Positions 7,954 to 15,579 of a stretch of 39,372 nucleotides of DNA are shown here, piece after piece. Below the pieces are notes generated by a model. That model worked only from the letters and a program-made list of their open reading frames with translations. It made no database searches and was not told the origin of the DNA. Location of the stretch: NCBI GenBank assembly GCA_023388935.1, contig JAEWFG010000437.1, positions 1-39,372 of the forward strand, given 5' to 3'. A program made the position numbers and the translations under genes. Origin of the DNA: Pseudomonadota bacterium (GTDB lineage Bacteria; Pseudomonadota; Alphaproteobacteria; Rhizobiales; Xanthobacteraceae). The stretch's first letter is position 1. Every line of letters starts with the position of its first letter.

Positions 7954-8679
7954 CTATGGCGAGGCCACCAGCCGGTAGCCGATGCCGCGCACCGCCTGGA
8001 GGAACAGGGGATTGGCGGGATCGTTCTCGATCTTGCGCCGCAGGCGGTTGATCTGCACGTCGACGGCGCGCTCGTTGACGCTGCCATTGCCGGTGAGCGC
8101 GCTGCGCGGCACGGTCTCGCCCGGCGTCTCCGAGAGAATCCGCAGCATCTCGCGCTCGCGGTCGGTCAGGTGAATGACCTCCTCGCCCTGACGCAGCTCG
8201 CCGCGATCGAGGTGGTAGACGTAGGGGCCGAATGCGATCTTCTCCACTGCCGCGGCCTGGGGCGGCGGAGCGGTGCGCTTGAGGATGTTGTTGATGCGCA
8301 GCGCGAGTTCGCGCGGCTCAAACGGCTTGGCCACGTAATCGTCGGCGCCGATTTGCAGGCCCTCGATGCGGGCTTCGGCCTCATGCCGCGCCGTCAGCAT
8401 CACGATCGGCACCGATGAAGACGTCCGGATGAAGCGGGCAAGATCGAAGCCGGTCTCGCCGGGCATCATGACGTCGAGGATCAGGAGGTCGAAATGCAGG
8501 CCCATGAGTTTCGAGCGCGCATCGCCCGCGCTCGCCGCGGTGGTGACGCGGTAGCCTTCACTGGCGAGAAAGCGCGACAACAGATCGCGGATACGGCGAT
8601 CGTCGTCGACCAAAAGGAGATGCGGCGCATCGTCGGCCGGTTGCGCCTGGGGGCGGGCGAGAGTGGCAGCGAGCGGCAC
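7954..8679 (-). CDS. OmpR/PhoB-family response regulator
   Basis: A 241-residue DNA-binding response regulator. The receiver domain (about 20-135) has the acidic pair VDDD, phospho-acceptor Asp 69 in LLILDVMMPGE, switch Thr 96 in VMLTARH and Lys 118 in YVAKPFEP. The winged-helix output domain follows (about 150-240), with LTDREREMLRIL and the recognition region NERAVDVQINRLRRKIE, ending VRGIGYRL. The start is a GTG at 8679 with AAGGAG inside the end of the preceding marR gene, indicating translational coupling. It should be controlled by the kinase encoded downstream. Confidence 0.94.
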   Translation of the reverse strand: MPLAATLARPQAQPADDAPHLLLVDDDRRIRDLLSRFLASEGYRVTTAASAGDARSKLMGLHFDLLILDVMMPGETGFDLARFIRTSSSVPIVMLTARHEAEARIEGLQIGADDYVAKPFEPRELALRINNILKRTAPPPQAAAVEKIAFGPYVYHLDRGELRQGEEVIHLTDREREMLRILSETPGETVPRSALTGNGSVNERAVDVQINRLRRKIENDPANPLFLQAVRGIGYRLVASP

Positions 8680-8681
8680 GG

Positions 8682-9224
8682 TTACTCCTTTGCGTCTTGA
8701 CTGACGGAGGCGAAGATCGTCTCGAGCACCTTGTCCGGATCGTCGCGATCGATCATCGCGCGCAGGAAGCGCTTGACGGTCTCGGCATCCTGCGGCGCCA
8801 TCTCGCCAAGTGCCTTGGTGATCCGCGTGGTCTGGAGGCCGGCAAGCTTCTGCACCAACGCCTCGCCCTTCGGCGTCGCATAGAGCAGGCGCTGGCGACG
8901 GTCGTTGTCGCCGGTCTTCTGCACGATAAAGCCCTCGTCCAGGAGCTGCTTGAGCACGCGGCCGAGCGACTGCTTGGTGATGCGCAGGACGTCGAGGAGG
9001 TCGGCGACCTTGAGGCCGGGATAGCGGTAGACGAAGTGCATGACGCGATGGTGAGCCCGGCCGAAGCCGAACGCCTCGAGCTCCTGGTCGGGATCGCCGA
9101 TGAAATCGCGATAGGCGAAGAACAGCAGCTCGATGATATCCCAGCGCAAATTGCCTCCGTCGCCCACCGCCGGCCGGGGCTCGGCTGCGTCGTGAGAGGG
9201 GGTTACGAAATTTATGTCAGGCAT
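8682..9224 (-). CDS. MarR-family transcriptional regulator
   Basis: A 180-residue winged-helix regulator, lead gene of an operon with a two-component pair. The DNA-binding core is visible: FGFGRAHHRVMHFV, LKVADLLDVLRITKQSLGRV (helix-turn-helix) and the wing KTGDNDRRQRLLYATPKGE with the conserved DxRxR pattern. About 40 N-terminal residues precede the core. I take ATG 9224; an upstream in-frame start at 9269 is possible. Only two bases separate its stop from the regulator start. MarR proteins usually respond to small ligands or oxidation; none can be inferred here. Confidence 0.9.
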   Translation of the reverse strand: MPDINFVTPSHDAAEPRPAVGDGGNLRWDIIELLFFAYRDFIGDPDQELEAFGFGRAHHRVMHFVYRYPGLKVADLLDVLRITKQSLGRVLKQLLDEGFIVQKTGDNDRRQRLLYATPKGEALVQKLAGLQTTRITKALGEMAPQDAETVKRFLRAMIDRDDPDKVLETIFASVSQDAKE

Positions 9225-9563
9225 ATTGACGTATCTTGGGTTCAATGTTACAAAACTGTCGGCCCACACGAAATTTTAGATCGTTTTTGCGTGGGTGGCA
9301 TCGAAGCAGGGCGGCTAGAGAGAGCCGGACAGGCGGCGACGGCCGAAGCAGATCTACCGTGCAATTGTCGAGCGGCATTTCGGCAAAACATACTGGACTT
9401 CCGCCTTCCGCAAAAGCATGTCCTCGGAAGACATGCTGGCCACGGAAACCGGCCGTAACAAGGCTGGCGGTGGTCCGGCCAGAAACCTCATCAAGCCAGC
9501 CGGCCCGAAACAGGGCAGGCCGGCGCCAGAACAGCGCCGATACCGGCAGCGGGAGTCAAGGGA
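9225..9563. promoter_or_regulatory. Divergent promoter region between marR and ilvE
   Basis: This 339-bp space must carry the promoters of both the marR operon and ilvE. The marR-proximal part (9225-9290) is AT-rich and contains TTGACGTATCTTGGGTTCAA, whose ends TTGA and TCAA are inverted, a possible autoregulatory site. Nearer ilvE is CATGTC-N7-GACATG (9417-9435). A small frame from 9418 overlaps the ilvE start and is treated as a finding rather than a gene. Confidence 0.4.
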
Positions 9564-10646
9564 ATGAGCATGAAATTCGACATCCAGCCCGCATCCAATC
9601 CGACCCCCGAGAAGGACCGCGTCGCCAAGCTGGTGGACCCCGGCTTCGGGCGGGTCTTCACCGATCACATGGCGATCGTCCGCTACAGCCAGGCCAAGGG
9701 CGGCTGGTACGAGGCGCGTATCGAGGCGCGCGCAAACTTCCAGCTCGATCCGGCCGGCGCCGTCCTGCACTATGCGCAGGAAATCTTTGAAGGCCTCAAG
9801 GCCTACAAGCGAGACGACGGCGGCGTGAACCTGTTCCGCCCTGACGCCAATGCGCGGCGCTTCAAGGACTCCGCCGACCGCATGGCGATGGCGCCAATCC
9901 CCGAAGACGTCTTCATCGAAGCGGTCGAGCAGGTCGTGCGCATCGACCGCGCCTGGATGCCGGGCGGCGAGGGCAGCCTGTACTTGCGGCCCTTCATGAT
10001 CGCGAGCGAGACCTTCCTCGGCGTCAAGCCGTCGTCCGAATACATCTTCGCAGTCATCGCCTCGCCGGTCGGCTCCTATTTCAAGGGCGGCCCTGCGCCG
10101 GTCTCGATCTGGGTGTCGGAGAACTATACGCGTGCAGCGGTCGGCGGCACCGGCGCCGTCAAATGCGGTGGCAACTACGCCGCGAGCCTGCGCGCGCAGG
10201 CCGAGGCGATCCAGCATGGTTGCGATCAGGTCGTCTTCCTCGACGCGGTCGAGCGCCGCTACATCGAGGAGCTCGGCGGCATGAACGTGTTCTTCGTGTT
10301 CGACGACGGCTCGCTCTTGACGCCGCCGCTCGGCACGATCCTGCCCGGCATCACCCGCGACTCCATCATCGCGCTCGCTCGCGATGCCGGCAAGACGGTG
10401 CGCGAGGAGCCGTACTCGCTCGACCAGTGGCGCAAGGATGCGGCAAGCGGCAAGCTGAAGGAAGCGTTCGCCTGCGGCACCGCCGCCGTAATCTCGCCGA
10501 TCGGCAAGGTGCGCTCGGTGAGCGGCGATTTCGAGATCAGCGGCGGCGCGGCCGGCCCCGTCGCCATGGGCTTGCGCAAGCAGCTCGTCGACATCCAGTA
10601 CGGCCGCACCAACGATCCGCACAACTGGATCCGCAAGGTGTTTTGA
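9564..10646 (+). CDS. ilvE: Branched-chain amino-acid aminotransferase
   Basis: A PLP-dependent fold-type IV enzyme that interconverts leucine, isoleucine and valine with their 2-oxo acids in the cytoplasm. The 360 residues match the longer BCAT class found in mitochondria and many proteobacteria. HYAQEIFEGLKAY (about 69-81) is near the start. SLYLRPFMIASE lines the active site. The Schiff-base lysine is Lys 200 in GTGAVKCGGNYAASL, followed by LDAVERRYIEELGGMN. EAFACGTAAVISPIG binds the cofactor phosphate. The start MSMKF has two candidate ATGs six bases apart. It is flanked downstream by a palindromic repeat and probably forms its own transcript. Confidence 0.96.
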   Translation: MSMKFDIQPASNPTPEKDRVAKLVDPGFGRVFTDHMAIVRYSQAKGGWYEARIEARANFQLDPAGAVLHYAQEIFEGLKAYKRDDGGVNLFRPDANARRFKDSADRMAMAPIPEDVFIEAVEQVVRIDRAWMPGGEGSLYLRPFMIASETFLGVKPSSEYIFAVIASPVGSYFKGGPAPVSIWVSENYTRAAVGGTGAVKCGGNYAASLRAQAEAIQHGCDQVVFLDAVERRYIEELGGMNVFFVFDDGSLLTPPLGTILPGITRDSIIALARDAGKTVREEPYSLDQWRKDAASGKLKEAFACGTAAVISPIGKVRSVSGDFEISGGAAGPVAMGLRKQLVDIQYGRTNDPHNWIRKVF

Positions 10647-10649
10647 GGT

Positions 10650-10783
10650 CTCGTGTCCCGGACGCGCTGCAGTGTGAAACGCTGCTGCCCAGAGCCGGGA
10701 CCCATCTCGCGGCGAATGGACCCCGGATCAGCAGCGCACCACGCCGCCAAGAGGCGGCGCGCTGCGCAGCATCCGGGGAACGC
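10650..10783. repeat. Intergenic repeat, copy of the one at 27184
   Basis: It begins CGTGTCCCGGACGCGCTGCAG, contains GAGCCGGGACCCA, and ends with CATCCGGGG. The same landmarks in the same order occur at 27184-27342, so both belong to one palindromic family of about 130-160 bp. Confidence 0.75.
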
Positions 10784-10893
10784 CAATCGGCAGGCATCCG
10801 CCATGAACTCCCCGCTCGTCTCGGCCCCGCAAGCGGGGTGAGGTGAAGCGAACCCCGGTTGCCGCTTTGCGCGTCGGCTGGTAAACGCCGCGC

Positions 10894-12369
10894 ATGGCCG
10901 AGAAACCCAAAAAACCCCAGAAACTGAAGGCGCGCCTGCCGCGCGGGCTCGAGGATCGCGACCCTGCTGCGATCCGGGCGACGCGCGAGATGGTCGAGAA
11001 GATCCGCGCCGTCTATGAGCTCTACGGCTTCGAGCCCGTGGAGACGCCAGCGATGGAATACACCGACGCGCTCGGCAAGTTCCTGCCCGACCAGGACCGC
11101 CCGAACGAGGGGGTATTCTCGTTCCAGGACGACGACGAGCAGTGGATTTCGCTCCGCTACGATTTGACCGCGCCGCTGGCGCGCTACGTCGCTGAAAATT
11201 TCGACACGCTGCCAAAGCCCTATCGCAGCTATCGCGTCGGCTACGTGTTCCGCAATGAGAAGCCCGGCCCCGGCCGCTTCCGTCAGTTCATGCAGTTTGA
11301 TGCCGATACGGTCGGCTCGGCAACGCCGGCCGCGGATGCCGAGATCTGCATGATGGCCGCGGATACGATGGAGGCGTTGGGCGTTCAGCGCGGCCAATAT
11401 GTCGTGAAAGTGAACAACCGCAAGGTGCTGGACGGGGTGCGCGATGCGCTCGGCATCGCCGATGACGGTCAGTGGCTCACGGTCATGCGTGCGATCGACA
11501 AGCTCGATCGCCTTGGCCTTGATGGCGTCCAGCAGTTGCTTGGCGCAGGCCGCAAGGACGAGTCCGGTGACTTCACCAAGGGGGCGGGACTGAAGGACGA
11601 CGACATCGCGCTCGTCATCTCCGCCATCGAACAGAATGACGTGCCGGTCGATCCGCGCCTCAGTGCGAGCGTCATCGGACAGCAGGGGCGTGACGAGCTC
11701 GATCAGATCAGCAAGCTGGTGACGGCTGCGGGCTATGGTGAGGATCGCATCAAGATCGATCCCTCCGTCGTGCGCGGCCTCGAATACTACACCGGCCCCG
11801 TTTACGAGGTCGAACTCCTGCTCGACACCAAGGACGAGAAAGGCCGCCCGGTGCGGTTCGGCTCGGTCGGCGGCGGCGGACGTTATGACGGCCTCGTCTC
11901 GCGCTTCCGCGGCGAGCCGGTGCCGGCGACCGGTTTCTCGATCGGCGTCTCGCGCCTCCAGGCCGCGCTGACGCTGCTCGGCAAGCTCGACACTCGCCCC
12001 GACTTCGGGCCCGTGGTCGTCACCGTGTTCGACCGTGACCGCGTTGCCGACTATCAGAAGATGGTCGCGAGCCTGCGCGGTGCCGGCATCCGTGCCGAGC
12101 TCTATCTCGGCAATCCCAAGAACATGGGCAACCAGCTCAAATATGCCGACCGCCGCAACGCGCCCTGCGTCATCATCCAGGGTTCGGATGAGAAGGCGCG
12201 CGGCGAGGTACAGATCAAGGATCTGATCGAGGGTGCGAAAGCAGCCGCCGCGATCGCCTCCAACCAGGAGTGGCGCGAGAGCCGCCCGGCGCAGTTCTCG
12301 GGCAGCGAAGCCGATCTCGTCGCAAAGGTGCGCGAGGTCCTGGCCCGCCATGACGTGAGCTGGGGCTAG
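10894..12369 (+). CDS. hisS: Histidyl-tRNA synthetase, alphaproteobacterial type
   Basis: A class II synthetase charging tRNA-His. The 491-residue protein has motif 2 YRVGYVFRNEKPGPGRFRQF (about 113-132), the HisA signature VRGLEYYTGPVYEV (about 293-306) and motif 3 GFSIGVSRL (about 347-355). An anticodon-binding domain starts near residue 385 (PVVVTVFDRD). The motif 2 loop has GPGRFRQF rather than the common bacterial GRYREF-like form. This is a known mark of the alphaproteobacterial group that uses tRNA-His without the extra G-1. The N-terminus is Lys-rich (MAEKPKKPQKLKARLPRG). The gene stands between repeats and looks monocistronic. Confidence 0.96.
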   Translation: MAEKPKKPQKLKARLPRGLEDRDPAAIRATREMVEKIRAVYELYGFEPVETPAMEYTDALGKFLPDQDRPNEGVFSFQDDDEQWISLRYDLTAPLARYVAENFDTLPKPYRSYRVGYVFRNEKPGPGRFRQFMQFDADTVGSATPAADAEICMMAADTMEALGVQRGQYVVKVNNRKVLDGVRDALGIADDGQWLTVMRAIDKLDRLGLDGVQQLLGAGRKDESGDFTKGAGLKDDDIALVISAIEQNDVPVDPRLSASVIGQQGRDELDQISKLVTAAGYGEDRIKIDPSVVRGLEYYTGPVYEVELLLDTKDEKGRPVRFGSVGGGGRYDGLVSRFRGEPVPATGFSIGVSRLQAALTLLGKLDTRPDFGPVVVTVFDRDRVADYQKMVASLRGAGIRAELYLGNPKNMGNQLKYADRRNAPCVIIQGSDEKARGEVQIKDLIEGAKAAAAIASNQEWRESRPAQFSGSEADLVAKVREVLARHDVSWG

Positions 12370-12383
12370 CCATTCACTGGGAT

Positions 12384-12469
12384 CGTCCTGCCCGGGCTTG
12401 TCCCGGGCATCGACGTCCTGTTTGATGCGCACGTCCATGAACGGCCGGGACCAGCCCGGTCATGACGAC
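12384..12469. repeat. Intergenic palindromic repeat
   Basis: CGTCCTGCCCGGGCTTGTCCCGGGCATC is followed by GGCCGGGACCAGCCCGGTCATGACGAC. The same elements occur in the repeat at 33160-33274 (CCCGGGCATCCACG; GGCCGGGTCAAGCCCGGCCATGACG). Confidence 0.65.
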
Positions 12470-12487
12470 AGCAGCAGGGAGAAGACG

Positions 12488-12691
12488 ATGCCTGAGATCA
12501 CCATCAGCATGGCCGAAGGCCGCACCGACGAGCAGAAGGCCGGCATGATGCGCGACATCACGCAGGCGCTGGTGAAGAATCTCGGCGTCGATGCCGATGC
12601 CGTCGTCATCCAGATCAACGAAGCCCCGCTCCGCCACAAGATGAAGGGCGGCAAGACCTTCGTGGAACGCGCGGCCGCGGCGAAGAAATAG
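12488..12691 (+). CDS. 4-oxalocrotonate tautomerase-family protein
   Basis: A 67-residue member of the tautomerase superfamily. These small enzymes use the amino-terminal proline exposed after Met removal as a general base in keto-enol tautomerisation. The sequence starts MPEITISMAEGRTDEQK, giving Pro-1 in the mature protein, and has the usual beta-alpha-beta length. The ATG at 12488 is chosen because it places Pro second and has GGGAG upstream; the longer frame upstream translates an intergenic repeat. No aromatic degradation genes are adjacent, so the physiological substrate is unknown. Confidence 0.88.
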   Translation: MPEITISMAEGRTDEQKAGMMRDITQALVKNLGVDADAVVIQINEAPLRHKMKGGKTFVERAAAAKK

Positions 12692-12735
12692 GTTCGGCTG
12701 GCGAGGGTAGTCACAGTCGCAGCAGCAATCACAGC

Positions 12736-12877
12736 CGTCGTCCCGGCGAACGCCGGGACCCATAACCTCAGGGAGCGGTTGTGGGCGAGCTGCCAACCAC
12801 GAGTCTTCGCCAAACCTCTCCCTGTGGTTATGGGTCCCGGATCGGCGCTTCGCTTTGCTGCGCTTGTCCGGGACGAC
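12736..12877. repeat. Intergenic palindromic repeat
   Basis: CGTCGTCCCGG...GGGACCCATAACC at the left is answered by GGTTATGGGTCCCGG...GTCCGGGACGAC at the right. The copy at 14268-14423 shares the outer arms (GTCGTCCC / GGGACGAC) and the GGGACCCATAACC block. Confidence 0.75.
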
Positions 12878-12895
12878 AGCGGAGTTTGAGGCAGC

Positions 12896-13291
12896 ATGGA
12901 CGCACGCGACTTCATCAAGATTGGCATGAGCGCCGAGCGCACGCTGGTGGTGCCGGTGGAGCGCACGGTCGGGCATTTCGTGCCGGGCATGCCGATGGTC
13001 TATGCGACACCGATGATGATCCTGGAGATGGAGGTGGCGTCGGGCGACGCGATCCGCTCTGCGCTACAGCCGGGCTGGGTCACCGTCGGCACCGAGGTCG
13101 ACATCCGTCATCTCGCAGCGGCGCTCGTCGGCGCAACGGTGCGGACCACCGCAAAGGTCGTCGCGGTCGAGCGTCGCGTCATCCGCTTCGAGGTCGCGGC
13201 GTTCGAGGGCAGGCGCAAGCTCGGCGAAGGCCGGCACGCGCGCGGTCTCGTCAATGTCGAGATGTTCAACAAGCGATTGGGGGCGACGTAG
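12896..13291 (+). CDS. FlK-like hotdog-fold thioesterase
   Basis: A 131-residue single-domain hotdog protein similar to fluoroacetyl-CoA thioesterase FlK. Conserved blocks are YATPMMILEMEVA, VGTEVDIRHLAAALVGATV and GEGRHARGLVN. Thr 38, Glu 46 and His 72 have the same spacing (8 and 26) as the FlK catalytic residues Thr42, Glu50 and His76. FlK hydrolyses fluoroacetyl-CoA in a fluoroacetate producer; most homologues have unknown acyl-CoA substrates, so fluoroacetate specificity is not claimed. It is flanked by repeats and has no metabolic partner nearby. The start is ATG 12896. Confidence 0.83.
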   Translation: MDARDFIKIGMSAERTLVVPVERTVGHFVPGMPMVYATPMMILEMEVASGDAIRSALQPGWVTVGTEVDIRHLAAALVGATVRTTAKVVAVERRVIRFEVAAFEGRRKLGEGRHARGLVNVEMFNKRLGAT

Positions 13292-13304
13292 CATCCGCTT
13301 GCTC

Positions 13305-13416
13305 TGACCTCATCCTGAGGAGACCGCGCAGCGGTCGTCTCGAAGGATGGCCGCGGGTAAGATCGGGGCCTGCATGGTTCGAGACGGCGCTGACGCGCCT
13401 CCTCACCATGAGGGTC
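13305..13416. repeat. Intergenic palindromic repeat, copy of the one at 17491
   Basis: It contains GACCTCATCCTGAGGAG, GTCTCGAAGGATGG, GCCTGCATGGTTCGAGACG and CTCACCATGAGGGT. The same four blocks occur in the repeat upstream of coxM, with their order swapped. Confidence 0.75.
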
Positions 13417-13418
13417 TG

Positions 13419-14255
13419 CTACTTCGCCAGTTCCTTTGACCGCTTCGTCGCGGCCGCGATCGCGCGGATCATCAGATCGCGCAGGCCCGGCTCGCCCATC
13501 AGCACGCCGAGTGCCGCGGCGGTGGTGCCGCCGGGCGAGGTGACATTCTGGCGCAGCGTGCCGGAGGGAAGCTCTGACTGGTGCAGCAGCTCGCCGGAGC
13601 CTGCGACGGTTTCGCGCGCGAGTTTCGTCGCCAGTGCCTCGGGCAATCCCGCCTCGACGCCGGCGCGCGCAAGTTCTTCGGCAAGCAGGAACACATAGGC
13701 CGGTCCGGAGCCTGAGACGGCCGTGACAGCATCCATCAGGTCTTCATCGTCAACCCATTCGACCGAGCCGGTGGCACGCAGCAATGCGTCCGCCACCGCG
13801 CGCTGACCGGCGCTGACGTTTTTCGCCGCGACCGCGACGGTGATACCGCGGCCGATCGCGGCCGGCGTGTTCGGCATCGCGCGCACCACGGCGCCGCCGC
13901 ACACTTCCTGAAGTGATGCGATCGTGGTTCCCGCCATGATCGAGACCACCGAGGTTTTCTCCGAGACAAATGATTTCAGCTTCGCGCCGGCCTCGCGGAA
14001 CATCTGCGGCTTCACCGCGACGACCAGCGTCTCGACGGTGCCAGCTGTCTTCACATCAGGATTGAGCGTAACGCCTTTAGTTGAGAGAGCGGCGATCTCG
14101 GACGAAATGTGCGGATCGACCACTGCAACGCGGCGCGGATCGAGCCCGCCGGCCAGCCATCCGGTCAGCATCGCGCCGCCCATCTTGCCGGCGCCGGCGA
14201 GGAGGATGGTGCCGGTGATGTTTTGAAGAGTGCTGTTGTTGGTCAAGGTGGTCAC
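13419..14255 (-). CDS. proC: Pyrroline-5-carboxylate reductase
   Basis: The last step of proline synthesis: NAD(P)H reduction of pyrroline-5-carboxylate. The Rossmann motif is LLAGAGKMGGAMLTGW near the start, followed by VVAVKPQ. VVRAMPNTPAAIGRG is the nucleotide/substrate segment. The C-terminal family signature is visible as AVSGSGPAYVFLLAEEL and SPGGTTAAALGVL. From the GTG at 14255 the protein is 278 residues, near the usual 270. The frame continues to 14354, but that extension is translated intergenic repeat. A second GTG lies one codon earlier. It may be co-transcribed with the ybjN-type gene upstream, though a 156-bp repeat separates them. Confidence 0.94.
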   Translation of the reverse strand: MTTLTNNSTLQNITGTILLAGAGKMGGAMLTGWLAGGLDPRRVAVVDPHISSEIAALSTKGVTLNPDVKTAGTVETLVVAVKPQMFREAGAKLKSFVSEKTSVVSIMAGTTIASLQEVCGGAVVRAMPNTPAAIGRGITVAVAAKNVSAGQRAVADALLRATGSVEWVDDEDLMDAVTAVSGSGPAYVFLLAEELARAGVEAGLPEALATKLARETVAGSGELLHQSELPSGTLRQNVTSPGGTTAAALGVLMGEPGLRDLMIRAIAAATKRSKELAK

Positions 14256-14267
14256 CACACACAAGCT

Positions 14268-14423
14268 GTCGTCCCCGCCTAGTGCGCAATTGCGCACGGG
14301 GGGCGGGGACCCATAACCACAGGCGGTTCTAATGGACGGAGGGTACAGCAACAAGCGCCCTCAAATACGGCGAGATCACGCGGTATGGGTCCCGGGCTCG
14401 CGCTGCGCGCGCCCCGGGACGAC
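14268..14423. repeat. Intergenic palindromic repeat
   Basis: Outer arms GTCGTCCCC (14268) and CGGGACGAC (to 14423) are nearly complementary, with GGGACCCATAACC on the left and TATGGGTCCCGG on the right. It is the same family as 12736-12877 and separates proC from the YbjN gene. Confidence 0.7.
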
Positions 14424-14431
14424 GAGCGGAG

Positions 14432-14932
14432 CTACGCCTCTCCCACCGTATCAAACATCGCCGCGTCCATCGCTTGCGTGGTGGTCTTGCCCGCCCACAC
14501 CACGAACTGGAACGCCGGGAAGTAGCGCTCGCAAGCGTGGATGGCACCGGCGAGCATGGCTTCGCATTGCGCGGTCGAGGCGGTGAGTCCACCGGGCAGC
14601 ACCAGGGCCTGGCGGTGCATGATCATGCCGGTGTTGGTCCACAGGTCGAAGTGGCCAACCCACAATTGCTCGTTGACGGCGGCGACGAGCCGCTGCACTT
14701 CGCCCCGCCGCGCGACCGGAATCTTCATGTCGAACGCGCAGGCCAGATGCAGCGCCTCGATCTCGCCCATCCAGGTGAACGAGATCTGGTAGTCGGTCCA
14801 TTGTCCTTTGGAGACAATCGTGAGTTCGTCTTCGCCGGAGCGTTCGAACGGCCAGTTGTTGCTGGCAGCAATATCCTCGACCACCGCAAGCGGGTGGTTT
14901 CGGGAATCGATAGCGCCTTCGAGCAGGGACAT
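14432..14932 (-). CDS. YbjN domain-containing protein
   Basis: A 166-residue cytoplasmic protein of the YbjN family (bacterial sensory-transduction regulator domain). Visible features are VVEDIAASNNWPFERSGEDE, YQISFTWMGEIEALHLACAF, NEQLWVGHFDLWTNTGMIMH and a C-terminal ERYFPAFQFVVWAGKT. The biochemical role of the family is not established; in E. coli YbjN has been linked to stress and motility. I start at ATG 14932 (AGAGGTCG upstream); the longer frame to 15118 is Arg-rich and unlike the family. Confidence 0.85.
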   Translation of the reverse strand: MSLLEGAIDSRNHPLAVVEDIAASNNWPFERSGEDELTIVSKGQWTDYQISFTWMGEIEALHLACAFDMKIPVARRGEVQRLVAAVNEQLWVGHFDLWTNTGMIMHRQALVLPGGLTASTAQCEAMLAGAIHACERYFPAFQFVVWAGKTTTQAMDAAMFDTVGEA

Positions 14933-15340
14933 GCCGTCTCGACCTCTTGTCTTCTTGTTGTCTCGGATACGCACGCGGCTGGCCCGGCGCGCTCCCTCAA
15001 TGTCGCTATCGCGATCCCCCGGATCAGCGCGGGCCTGTCGCGGATCAACTGATGTGATTTGCGGAATCTGCGCAACGGGGTCCCGAGTCCGTCCACAAGT
15101 CAGGACTCGTTCGTCCACAGCTCATCTCCGCCACAATTATTAATTTGAGAACAAATCGGAATCGGATCGAGCGACCCTTACGCCCAATCGTTAATTCCGC
15201 GCCGTGAGGGCCGGACCGCCAAGAGGGCCTTTATGGCGGCATGGGACCATGCGGTTTTTCATGCGGAACGCGCTTGCTGTGGCCCCGGACCGACGTCATA
15301 TTTCGTGTCAGGCCGTTCATCCCGAACGGCCGATGTTCTC
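14933..15340. promoter_or_regulatory. Long intergenic region with a candidate sigma-70 promoter for ribH2
   Basis: No gene is evident over about 400 bp. The middle (15128-15160) is AT-rich. Close to the riboswitch, TTGCTG (15274-15279) and CATATT (15297-15302) are separated by 17 bp and would start transcription about 30 bp before the FMN aptamer. The first part should also contain the promoter of the divergent ybjN-type gene. GGCCGTTC/GAACGGCC (15311-15331) is a hairpin just before the aptamer. Confidence 0.45.
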
Positions 15341-15500
15341 AGGGCGGGGTGAAAGTCCCCACCGGCGGTAAGGGCCGAAAGGCCTAAGCCCGCGAGCGCC
15401 TTCCCCAAGGATTTTCCTGAAAAGGATTTCTCCCAAAGAAAGGGTCAGCAGATTCGGTGCAACTCCGAAGCCGACGGTTAAAGTCCGGATGAAAGAGAAC
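15341..15500 (+). ncRNA. FMN riboswitch (RFN element)
   Basis: All conserved blocks of the RFN aptamer are present in order: AGGGCGGGGTGAAAGTCCCC, ACCGGCGGTAAG, the helix GGGCCGAAAGGCCTAAGCCC with CGCGAGCGCC, GGTCAGCAGATTCGGTG, CAACTCCGAAGCCGACGG and TTAAAGTCCGGATGAAAGAG. The segment between the CGAGCGCC and GGTCAGCAGA blocks is a lengthened variable helix (AAGGATTTTCC/GGAAAAGG-like). It lies 80 bp upstream of a lumazine synthase gene, so high FMN should repress that gene. Confidence 0.97.
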
Positions 15501-15579
15501 GGTCGGTGGCAGACGCATCGCAAGATGTGGCTGTTTGTCGTTCCGTGTGCCCTGATTCTGGTCCTTAAGAAGGAAAGCC

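Noticed and set aside
10537..12438. A 633-codon minus-strand open frame opposite hisS
   Set aside because: Shadow of hisS; its ends run through intergenic repeats.
15090..15160. Possible replication origin: two CGTCCACA boxes (22-23 bp apart) beside an AT-rich stretch
   Set aside because: The boxes differ from the DnaA consensus at key positions, there are only two, and no origin-associated genes (hemE, parAB, dnaA) are nearby.
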